The notes beneath the pieces are model-generated. The model worked only from the letters and a program-made list of their open reading frames with translations. It was not told where the DNA came from and searched no databases. A stretch of 44,039 bases of DNA from JAIPGX01 sp041650475 (lineage in GTDB: Bacteria; Babelota; Babeliae; Babelales; UASB340). A program made the position numbers and the translations under genes. Below are positions 32,688 through 39,897 of the stretch, one piece after another. Each line of letters starts with the position of its first letter. Position 1 is the first letter of the stretch. The stretch is taken from assembly GCA_041650475.1 (NCBI GenBank), contig JBAZLD010000010.1:1-44039 (forward strand). Direction: 5' to 3'.

Positions 32688-33589
32688 ATTTTATCTCCTT
32701 TTTGTTCCAATGAAATTTTTTCTAAAGCTTTACTAAGGCCTTCAATTGTTTGAGGACGTACTTTTTTGTTTTTATAATTTAACATGTATCGAAACCAATA
32801 AAAAAAGCCTCCTTGCATATATAAATTTGTACCATAACTATTTAATAGCTTTGATTTTTCGTCCTCATCAAAATTTATTTTTGTTGGAATAGATTCAAAA
32901 TTGCCAAATAGTGGTGATTCTAAAGAGGGCATCTCTGAATTGTAATCTGGTTCAAAATATATGGCCATGTATTCTGCAATTGCAAGAATTGCAATCATTG
33001 TTATTAATTGTTTGTTTATTTGTACATCAAACTCTTTTGTAATTTCATCAATTTTTGATTTAAAATCTTGGATAGAAAATGTTTCATCATTATTAAAACA
33101 ACATAAGAATTGAAAATATTTGAATGCAAAAAGAATAGTTGTAATAATGTTTACTTCTTCCGGTGAAAGTTTTAGCTCTTCAAAGAGCTGATTGTGAGAA
33201 AATTCTTCTTCCGGTTCATACATAATTAATGGGGCTATAGATAATAAATATTTATTTCTAGGAGTTAACATTAAAGTTAAATTATTATGTTGTCCAAGAA
33301 TGTCTGAAATACAACCGTTTACACAATACCAATGGACAGCTATTCTGTTACATGCAAAATTAAATTTTTGGCAAAAAAATTTAGCATCCTCAGGAATCAT
33401 TGAATCATCATTTGAATGTTGAAACATATCATCAAAAAAAGAGGCAAGATATATTTTTCCTGTTGATCTTAAATTTTCTAATAAATTATTTTTGAAAGTA
33501 TTTTCGTCAGAATTGAAGTTATCTTCCATTGAATGACAAAAATTTATTGTTAAAAAAAAGGTTAAAATTAAAAATTTTAAATTTTTCAT
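32684..33589 (-). CDS. Secreted, mostly helical protein of unknown function
   Basis: ATG 33589 is preceded by GGAGAAAT and followed by a signal peptide (NLKFLILTFFLTINFCHS), giving 301 residues. The mature protein is helical and acidic. Four Cys in FFCQKFNFACNRIAVHWYCVNGCIS (about 80-105) could form disulfides or bind a metal. No catalytic pattern is recognised. It is coupled by a four-base overlap to the small membrane protein downstream, which may anchor or partner it. Confidence 0.62.
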   Translation of the reverse strand: MKNLKFLILTFFLTINFCHSMEDNFNSDENTFKNNLLENLRSTGKIYLASFFDDMFQHSNDDSMIPEDAKFFCQKFNFACNRIAVHWYCVNGCISDILGQHNNLTLMLTPRNKYLLSIAPLIMYEPEEEFSHNQLFEELKLSPEEVNIITTILFAFKYFQFLCCFNNDETFSIQDFKSKIDEITKEFDVQINKQLITMIAILAIAEYMAIYFEPDYNSEMPSLESPLFGNFESIPTKINFDEDEKSKLLNSYGTNLYMQGGFFYWFRYMLNYKNKKVRPQTIEGLSKALEKISLEQKGDKI

Positions 33590-33900
33590 AAAATTTCTCC
33601 ATTTTTTTAAATAAAAAAACAATTTATTAAAAATAACATTTGAGATAAAATTTTTGATTAATAATTATTTTATAAGAAATATATAAGCAGTATCAATCTA
33701 AAAATAAAAAATACAATTTTTAAAGTAAAATGAATAATTTAAAATCTAAAAAAATATTTTTTATTAGTGGTTGAACAACTCGATTCTGTATTAGTAAAAA
33801 TAAAAAATATTATTGAAAAGTTGTGTTAAGATTTATTCGCTAATTTGCTTTAATGGCTATTAAATCAGTTATTTGTTTTTGTATTTTTTTATAGTTATTG
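33590..33900. other. AT-rich gap holding the left 28-bp direct repeat
   Basis: No gene is visible in these 311 bases. The only structured element is the 28-base sequence at 33787-33814, which recurs exactly at 35834-35861. Just before it lies AACTCGA (33777-33783), a heptamer also found in the left end of the inverted-repeat element at 35542. Confidence 0.6.
33787..33814 (+). repeat. 28-bp direct repeat, left copy
   Basis: This copy begins TGTATTAGTAAAAATAAAAA and is identical over 28 bases to 35834-35861. The two copies bracket the AbiE genes and the GC-rich inverted-repeat element, 2,047 bases from copy to copy. The sequence is AT-rich, but an exact 28-mer is unlikely by chance. Confidence 0.75.
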
Positions 33901-34758
33901 TTACATATATTCAGAAAATTTTTTTAACATAACAAGAAAAAAATCTTTACCCCAGGCATCAAGAGAAACTCTATCTTTAACTCGCAAAAAATTTTCAGCA
34001 TCAAATTTGGCTTCATTCCAATTTATAGATTCTATTTTTTCATTCAAAGCATTAATTAACCAGTTTTTTGAAATATTTATATTTTGATTTTTCCATGGAC
34101 CAATCTGATTAACTGCATTTGATAAAAAAATGAAATTTGGAACTATTTTTTTAGAAATATACCAAACAAAATCAAACCAATCACGCCCTTTTACATATGG
34201 CCTACACAACAATGCATGACACTTGCTTGCAAAAAGACTTGGCATATCTTGAGTAACAATCGAAAAGGCATATGGAAAATTAATAAAATTTTTTTCAAAT
34301 TTAGACCCAGCAGGTGGATTGGTATCGACTTCAAATTTAATTTTAATTGCTTGTTTGTCACTCAAGCCTCTTTGATAGGTAAGAACAAAAATTTTTCCAA
34401 AAGAATTTTCTTTTAAAAAAGCCATTTTAATAGTTTTATCAGCCTTGGATTTATCAATAACACTAAATTCAAGATTATAAGATTTAAATTCTAGTTGAAG
34501 TGATTTTAAAAAAGGTTCCCAGATAAAAACTTGATTTGGTTCAAATAAAATAAAATCTAAATCTTCTGAAAAACGGTTAAGTCCATAAACTATACGTAAA
34601 CAAGAGCCACCTTGAAACGCTGCTTGCTTAAAAAAATTTGCTCTAGAAAGACCACAAAGTGCAATTTCTTGAATTATCTCTTTAAAGGCATTCAGTTCTT
34701 CTTTTGCTGATATTGGATTATATTCTTTTAAACGATTTTCTATAATTTTTATACTCAT
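33901..34758 (-). CDS. AbiEii-type nucleotidyltransferase toxin
   Basis: The 285-residue protein has the nucleotidyltransferase signature of the AbiEii/MenT (DUF1814) family: GGSCLRIVYG at residues 50-59 and RFSEDLDF at 62-69, giving the G-S and D-x-D catalytic motifs. KIKFEVDTNPPAG supplies the third acidic strand, and LFASKCHALLCRPYVKGRDWFD matches the conserved region with the KxRDxxD block. AbiEii toxins act as nucleotidyltransferases on RNA, including tRNA acceptor stems in the MenT branch, and cause growth arrest or abortive phage infection. The gene follows its putative antitoxin after 22 bases, the usual order. Confidence 0.9.
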   Translation of the reverse strand: MSIKIIENRLKEYNPISAKEELNAFKEIIQEIALCGLSRANFFKQAAFQGGSCLRIVYGLNRFSEDLDFILFEPNQVFIWEPFLKSLQLEFKSYNLEFSVIDKSKADKTIKMAFLKENSFGKIFVLTYQRGLSDKQAIKIKFEVDTNPPAGSKFEKNFINFPYAFSIVTQDMPSLFASKCHALLCRPYVKGRDWFDFVWYISKKIVPNFIFLSNAVNQIGPWKNQNINISKNWLINALNEKIESINWNEAKFDAENFLRVKDRVSLDAWGKDFFLVMLKKFSEYM

Positions 34759-34780
34759 TCAATTGCCTTTTAATTTCTAA

Positions 34781-35425
34781 TTATTTTTTAATATTTTTTA
34801 AATTTTTAAAAAGTTTATTGAAAGTGTTTCTTACTCTTTGACTTGGATAATTTTTTATTAACAATTCAAGCATTTTTTGATCACTTTCGATCAAAGTCTC
34901 ATTTTCAATTCTCAGATCGGCTTCAAGTTCAAAAATATTTTTCCAATTTTTTTTTCTTGTATAGATAAAATCAGCTAAAGCTCTCCAGGGAGATGCCATA
35001 AAAATAATTATATCTGGACTAATTAGAATTCTTTCAACGCCTAAATAAAATTGATCAGATGGAACATGTCTATAACTAAAAACACCCAATGGGGTCTCAA
35101 ATTCTTTCGACCTTTTTAAGGTTACACAAGTTGTAGTATAAACAGCTTCTGGAATCCAACCATGATATGAAAGTGCTGATTCTAAACTAATAAATGATGG
35201 ACCGTAAATATTTAAAGCTAATTCAAAATCATTAGGTAAAATTTGTTTTGTTTTACTAGCAATAAGATACAAACCTCTTCTTAACTTAATTAATAAACCT
35301 GATTTTAAAGCCCGCTTTACAATAGAATATCGAGCATCATCAGATTTATTTAATAAAAAGGCCAAATCTTCATCTTTTATAAACGATTTTGGCCAATTTT
35401 CAATAATATTTTGAATTTTTTTCAA
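34781..35425 (-). CDS. AbiEi-type antitoxin and autorepressor
   Basis: The product (214 residues from TTG 35425) has an N-terminal winged-helix domain (about 14-65) ending in LIKLRRGLYLIA, the typical AbiEi wing, and the AbiEi C-terminal region (FISLESALSYHGWIPEAV ... SPWRALADFIYTR). I chose TTG because GAGGAAA lies just upstream. The in-frame ATG at 35482 lacks a ribosome site and would place the first twelve codons inside a perfect inverted repeat that is better read as the operator. AbiEi neutralises AbiEii and, in studied systems, represses its own promoter through inverted repeats. If ATG 35482 is used the protein has 233 residues. Confidence 0.85.
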   Translation of the reverse strand: MKKIQNIIENWPKSFIKDEDLAFLLNKSDDARYSIVKRALKSGLLIKLRRGLYLIASKTKQILPNDFELALNIYGPSFISLESALSYHGWIPEAVYTTTCVTLKRSKEFETPLGVFSYRHVPSDQFYLGVERILISPDIIIFMASPWRALADFIYTRKKNWKNIFELEADLRIENETLIESDQKMLELLIKNYPSQRVRNTFNKLFKNLKNIKK

Positions 35426-35445
35426 AATTTTCCTCGCATTAAAAA

Positions 35446-35482
35446 ATGTATAAAACTGGCGAAAAGTGACAGTTTTATACAT
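35446..35482. promoter_or_regulatory. Inverted-repeat operator candidate of the AbiE pair
   Basis: ATGTATAAAACTG (35446-35458) and CAGTTTTATACAT (35470-35482) form a perfect 13-base inverted repeat around an 11-base centre, 21 bases upstream of the TTG start. Position and symmetry fit the operator of an autoregulated AbiEi repressor. Confidence 0.65.
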
Positions 35483-35536
35483 AATAACAAAGAATTTGTT
35501 TAAAAATCAAATTTAATAAAAAATTTAATATAATTA

Positions 35537-35834
35537 ACGCGAACTCGATAATTAAAAATTAAATTTTAATGCGCGGGGCACCAGCGTTGCTTCGCCCAGT
35601 CCTGTCCATCGAAGCTTTATGCGAAGTTGGACGCTACCATAAGTTGGCCTGCATTGCAGGCAAAGTAATTAATTTTTAAAACATCAAATATTATTTTATA
35701 ATTATTTTTTAAAATTTAAATTTAATAAAATTATGTGCCGGCAGGGCCGGCCATCATGAGTTAGCGCTGGGCGAAGCAACGCTGGTGCCCCGCGCATATT
35801 AGTTTATTAATTGAATCAATTATCGAGTTCGCGT
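35537..35834. repeat. 298-bp GC-rich element with nested inverted repeats
   Basis: The outer arms are a perfect 17-base inverted repeat (35537-35553 and 35818-35834, core CGCGAACTCGATAATT). The inner arms are a perfect 31-base inverted repeat (35569-35599 and 35767-35797) with 22 of 31 bases G or C, in sharp contrast to the surroundings. The interior holds further palindromes, including GCCTGCA/TGCAGGC at 35647-35661 and two GCCGGC copies at 35737 and 35746. There is no coding frame worth calling. The structure resembles a non-autonomous fold-back element or MITE, or a recombination cassette; which of these is unknown. It fills most of the 400-base gap between the AbiE pair and uvrC. Confidence 0.8.
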
Positions 35835-35861
35835 GTATTAGTAAAAATAAAAAATATTATT
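35834..35861 (+). repeat. 28-bp direct repeat, right copy
   Basis: This is an exact copy of 33787-33814. It begins at the last base of the inverted-repeat element and ends 22 bases before the uvrC stop codon. Confidence 0.75.
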
Positions 35862-35882
35862 TTAAAATTATAAAAAATAAAT

Positions 35883-37505
35883 TTAGATTGAAATTTTGAT
35901 ATCTGATTTGGCTTCAAGTTCTCTGTGATAACTAATAGCAAAATGGTGCGTATAATCTCTAAGTGCAATTAAAACTTGACTAGCATAATTTTGTAAATTT
36001 AATTTTTTGCCTTGTGGGATATTTTTAGAAAAAATAATTTCTTCCTTTTTAGCCAAGCTAGCAACTTCAGTATCAGGTGAAATCTTTAAAGCTGCATTTA
36101 ATTGGCCTTTACCTCCATCAATTAATATTAAATCTGGAATTTCAAAATTATCTTTGTATCTACGAGTAATTATTTCTTGCAAGCATTTATAATCATTTTG
36201 ATAATCAATTGTTTTAATTTTAAATTTTCTGAAAAAATTTTTATCTGGTTGACCATTTTTAAATCTTACGCAAGAACCAGTTTGCCACATACCTTGCTTA
36301 TGTGAAATATCAAAACAGTCAATAGTATGAATTTCTTTGTTAGTTTTGAATAAATTTTTTAATTGTTTTGATAAATTTTGTTGTTTTGCTGTTTGTTGTT
36401 CAACATGAATTTGAGTAAGCTTGATTAAACTTGCAAAATGACCTTCTTGTGGAAAAATTATAGAAACCGGTTTTTCTTTTTTGTGCCATTTTTGTAAAAA
36501 ATTTTCATAAAGACCTTTTGTTTCTTTTTCTATTTCAAAATTAGTGAGAATAATATTTGGACATGAAAAAGTTTGATAATAACTAATAAAATAATCTAAA
36601 TAATTGTATTTATCTAAAATTTCTTCAGATTTTAATGGAAAATAAAATGCGGTTTTTTGTTTTAAAACAGCATTATTTTCTGAAAATAAAAATAAACTTT
36701 TTTTGTTCTCAGTTAAAAACCAAATATCTTTATGGGCAAAATCTTTTGCTATATTTTGATAAGAAGTGTCTGTGTCAATCGCATTAAATATCTTATTAAA
36801 TGCTAAAAAATATTCATGTAATTCTTTTGATTTTTCAAATTTTAATTTTGAATTAAAAAATTCTATTTGTTCTTGTAAATAATTTAAAAATTTTTGATGG
36901 CCTTGTTTTAATGATAATTTTGCTAAATTTAATCTTTCTAAATAACTTTCTTTGTCAAAATCTGGTTTGCATATTCCAGCACAAATTCCCATATGATAAT
37001 CAAGACATCCTCGTTCTAGTTTTTTATGACACAATTTTAATTTAAAAGTTTTTATTAAAAAATTATAAACTTTTCTTGCTGCCATCTTTTCTAAAAATGG
37101 TCCGAAGTAAGAACCCTGCTCTTTTTTATTCCTTACAATTTTTATTTCAGGTAAAGCTTTTTTAGAATTAGTTATTAAAATATAAATATATGGCTGACCA
37201 GATTTTAATAAAATATTAAATTTGGGTTGATTTGCTTTAATTAATTCTGCCTCCAAAAGCATTGCATCAAGTTCACTGTTCGTTACTATATGATCAATAG
37301 AATTACTTGACTGTAAAATAGAATCTACTTTCCAATCTTGATTTTGCTTGGAAAAATAACTTTGAATTCTTTTTTTTAAATTTTTTGCTTTGCCTATATA
37401 TAAAATATGACTATCATTGTCTTTGAATATATATACACCGGGTAATTTGGGGATATTTTGTGCTTGAAATTCTAAGCTATTTATATTTTTTTTAAAATTT
37501 TTCAT
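35883..37505 (-). CDS. uvrC: Excinuclease ABC subunit C, C-terminally shortened
   Basis: UvrC makes both incisions in nucleotide excision repair. The 540-residue protein has the GIY-YIG nuclease at about 19-95 (GVY at 23, YIG at 36). Four cysteines in the iron-sulfur pattern are C159, C167, C175 and C179. A UvrB-binding segment lies near 205-240, and the RNase H-like endonuclease core carries DCFDISH, LILIDGGKGQL and YTHHFAISYHR. E. coli UvrC is about 610 residues and ends in a tandem helix-hairpin-helix DNA-binding domain; this one stops about ten residues after the HxxAxxYHR motif, so that domain is missing. The GC-rich element lies just past its 3' end. Confidence 0.94.
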   Translation of the reverse strand: MKNFKKNINSLEFQAQNIPKLPGVYIFKDNDSHILYIGKAKNLKKRIQSYFSKQNQDWKVDSILQSSNSIDHIVTNSELDAMLLEAELIKANQPKFNILLKSGQPYIYILITNSKKALPEIKIVRNKKEQGSYFGPFLEKMAARKVYNFLIKTFKLKLCHKKLERGCLDYHMGICAGICKPDFDKESYLERLNLAKLSLKQGHQKFLNYLQEQIEFFNSKLKFEKSKELHEYFLAFNKIFNAIDTDTSYQNIAKDFAHKDIWFLTENKKSLFLFSENNAVLKQKTAFYFPLKSEEILDKYNYLDYFISYYQTFSCPNIILTNFEIEKETKGLYENFLQKWHKKEKPVSIIFPQEGHFASLIKLTQIHVEQQTAKQQNLSKQLKNLFKTNKEIHTIDCFDISHKQGMWQTGSCVRFKNGQPDKNFFRKFKIKTIDYQNDYKCLQEIITRRYKDNFEIPDLILIDGGKGQLNAALKISPDTEVASLAKKEEIIFSKNIPQGKKLNLQNYASQVLIALRDYTHHFAISYHRELEAKSDIKISI

Positions 37506-37671
37506 AAATTTTTTATATTTAACGATAACTCCAATAATTACACATAGTATATAATTTATTTATATTTACGTCAAAAACGGTTAAAAAAATCTAGATAATT
37601 TTTGTTTTTTATATAACATATAGAATTGCATTATTAATAATATTTTTTTAGATAATAGAAGGGCTTATAAC

Positions 37672-38883
37672 ATGTTACATAAATTAAAGGTACCATTAAT
37701 AGTTGGTTTTTCTGTTTTAATTTTTCTTTGGATTACAATTGTTGTTGTTAAATATTATTCTTTTTCTTCTGCTCCAGAAATTTTTTTACAAGGAATAGAA
37801 AAAGACTCTACGTATTCTGGCGTTGTAAATTGTAAAATGAAAGCTAATAATGGCTATAAAATAGCAAGCATTGATATTAGCTTGGATGGTAAAGATTTGG
37901 ATATTGCAAATCTTAAAAAAATAAATTCCAAAAAATTTGAAATTCCATTTGCATTTGATACTGCTAAATTTTCTAATGGCAAACATACCCTTGAAATTAA
38001 TGCAGTTGATTCTAGTTATAAAAAAAATAAATTTAAAGATAAATTTGAATTTATTATTGATAATTTGCCTTTACAGGTGGCTTTTTTGCAGCCTGATTAT
38101 AAAGTTGGTCAGGGTAGGACTATTCATGCAAAACTGCAGCTTAATAAACATGTAAATAATGCACAAATTAAATTTTTAGAAAATTGTTATGAGTGTTATC
38201 CTGAATCTGATTATTCTAATGTTTATGAATGTTTTATTCCTATTGATTGTGAAGTAACTCCGGGTGAATATATTTTAGTTGCACAATTTCAAGATAGTGT
38301 TAATGGTGAGATAAAATTATCTACCAAAGCAGCAATAAATCCAGTTGTTTTTCCTAAACAGCGGGGTTTTACTGTTGTAAAGGGTAAATTAGAAGAAGAA
38401 AAAGAAGTTAGTATGAGTAACAAAATTCTTGAAGAAGCTTTAGAGAAATGGTTAAAGGATTCTCCTAAAAAGAAGATTTGGACGGGAAATTTTGAAGTTC
38501 CCCTTGATTGTAAAAAAATTGCAACACCGTTTGGCGAAATTCGTATGACTACAGAAAAAGGTAGATATTTACATAAAGCTGTTGATCTTTTAAATCTTCC
38601 TAAGTGTGTTGTTTGGGCAGCGCAAACAGGAAGAGTAATAATTAAAGATAGATTTTTAATGTCAGGAAATACCGTTGTTATAGACCATGGTTTGGGAGTT
38701 TTTACTCTTTATTATCATTTGGAAGATTTTGCTGAAATAGAAGTCGGAGATTTAATTAAAAAAGGAAATCCTATCGGAAGAATGGGTATGACTGGATATG
38801 CAAACGGTTATCATTTACATTGGGAACTAAGAGTAAATAATGTTCCAGTTGATCCATTGGAGTGGACGAAAGAAACTTTTTAA
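37672..38883 (+). CDS. Membrane-anchored M23 (LytM-type) peptidase
   Basis: The 403-residue protein has an N-terminal membrane helix (about 8-28). Two Ig-like/bacterial beta domains follow (about 32-130 and 133-225), then a linker with a short coiled coil, and a C-terminal M23 domain (about 280-400). The zinc site is intact: H301 and D305 in LHKAVD, then H349, then H381 and H383 in GYHLHWE. It is thus predicted to cut peptidoglycan cross-links in the periplasm rather than being a degenerate EnvC-like activator. It lies 93 bases upstream of the pilO-like gene, and wall remodelling could serve pilus passage. Confidence 0.88.
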   Translation: MLHKLKVPLIVGFSVLIFLWITIVVVKYYSFSSAPEIFLQGIEKDSTYSGVVNCKMKANNGYKIASIDISLDGKDLDIANLKKINSKKFEIPFAFDTAKFSNGKHTLEINAVDSSYKKNKFKDKFEFIIDNLPLQVAFLQPDYKVGQGRTIHAKLQLNKHVNNAQIKFLENCYECYPESDYSNVYECFIPIDCEVTPGEYILVAQFQDSVNGEIKLSTKAAINPVVFPKQRGFTVVKGKLEEEKEVSMSNKILEEALEKWLKDSPKKKIWTGNFEVPLDCKKIATPFGEIRMTTEKGRYLHKAVDLLNLPKCVVWAAQTGRVIIKDRFLMSGNTVVIDHGLGVFTLYYHLEDFAEIEVGDLIKKGNPIGRMGMTGYANGYHLHWELRVNNVPVDPLEWTKETF

Positions 38884-38976
38884 CAAAAAAGTTTACTTCT
38901 TTTTTTTATTTATTTAAAATGACACATAAGTTTGTGGTGTTAAAGATCTTTGTATTTTTTAGTGCGGAAAGGGTTT

Positions 38977-39552
38977 ATGGCGAGCCTATTGAAAGATAAT
39001 AGGTTTATTTCTTTATGTAGAAGCCTTCCAAGTTTTACAAGATTTATTTTATCGAGCCTTGCCCTTGTTTTCACTTTTATTTTTTGTTATGTCTTTTTTT
39101 ATAGGACAGTTTATATACAAATTAAAGAACAAGAATTACATTCAAAAAATTTAATTCAACAAAACAATTCGTTTCAAAATAGTTTAAAAAATATCCAGAC
39201 ATTAGAAAAAGAACATTTTTTAGTGTCTGGATATTTAAAAAATGTTCTTTCTAAAAATGGCTTTCTTAAAGATAATGTAAATCTATTTTTAGAACATTTA
39301 ACTAAAAATAATTTGCGCTGTTACAAATTTGAACCTGTGGAAAGTAAAAATAAGGATTTTTGCAAGAAAGAATACTATCAGTTAAGAGCAAAATCTAATT
39401 TTGAAAATATAATAAATTTTTTAGGAGATCTGAAAAAAATTAATAAGATAATCAAATTTGAAAATATAACATTTGAGCGAAAAAATAAAGGTCTTATTAT
39501 AATTTCAGGAAAATTAAGATTCATTGAATTTTTAAATAATAAAATTTGTTGA
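38977..39552 (+). CDS. pilO: PilO-like type IV pilus inner-membrane alignment protein
   Basis: The 191-residue protein from ATG 38977 (AAAGGG upstream) has one membrane helix (about 20-42), a coiled coil (about 44-80) and a small alpha/beta domain (about 90-180) with the ferredoxin-like strand order of PilO (YYQLRAKSNFENIINFLGDL is the strand-helix that matches the PilO/GspM core). PilO pairs with PilN and binds PilP, connecting the inner membrane platform with the secretin. The name depends strongly on the two genes behind it. pilM and pilN are not upstream; an M23 peptidase gene is there instead. Confidence 0.75.
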   Translation: MASLLKDNRFISLCRSLPSFTRFILSSLALVFTFIFCYVFFYRTVYIQIKEQELHSKNLIQQNNSFQNSLKNIQTLEKEHFLVSGYLKNVLSKNGFLKDNVNLFLEHLTKNNLRCYKFEPVESKNKDFCKKEYYQLRAKSNFENIINFLGDLKKINKIIKFENITFERKNKGLIIISGKLRFIEFLNNKIC

Positions 39553-39559
39553 GATATTA

Positions 39560-39850
39560 ATGCATAAGTATTTTTGTTTTTTGTTTTATATGATCATTTC
39601 TTTTTTTCAAATTTTTTCACAACATGCTTTTCGTGACCCTTTTTATCTGCAAGAGCAATCTAATAAAGAAATTTTAAAATTGTCTGGCTTATTAAAAACA
39701 AAACATAGATTCAGTGCTATTTTAGAAAAAAAAGGAGAGTCTAAAATAGTTTTTAAGGGAGATGTTGTTTGGGGTTATCTAATAAAGGAGATAGGAGAAA
39801 ATTTTATTGTTTTAAAAAAAGGAGAAAAGAGTTTTCGGTTAACTTCTTAA
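39560..39850 (+). CDS. pilP: PilP-like pilus assembly protein
   Basis: The 96-residue product has a signal peptide (FLFYMIISFFQIFSQ). The mature protein starts with RDPFYL, the characteristic PilP motif, followed by a small beta domain (LKLSGLLKTKHRFSAILE, GDVVWGYLIKEIGENFIVLKKGEKSFRL) like the HR domain that contacts the secretin N0 domain. It is short for PilP (about 150-180 residues), lacking most of the disordered N-terminal region that binds PilN/PilO. Unlike many PilP proteins it has no lipobox Cys. It sits between pilO (7-base gap) and pilQ (47-base gap). Confidence 0.75.
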   Translation: MHKYFCFLFYMIISFFQIFSQHAFRDPFYLQEQSNKEILKLSGLLKTKHRFSAILEKKGESKIVFKGDVVWGYLIKEIGENFIVLKKGEKSFRLTS

Positions 39851-39897
39851 AGGAAGACAAAGGGGAGTAAAAAAAGGAAAAGAAAGAGGGGGTAGTA

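Noticed and set aside
33901..35425. Possible CRISPR or restriction system near the repeats
   Set aside because: There is no repeat-spacer array and no cas, methylase or nuclease gene. The genes are clearly an AbiE-type toxin-antitoxin pair.
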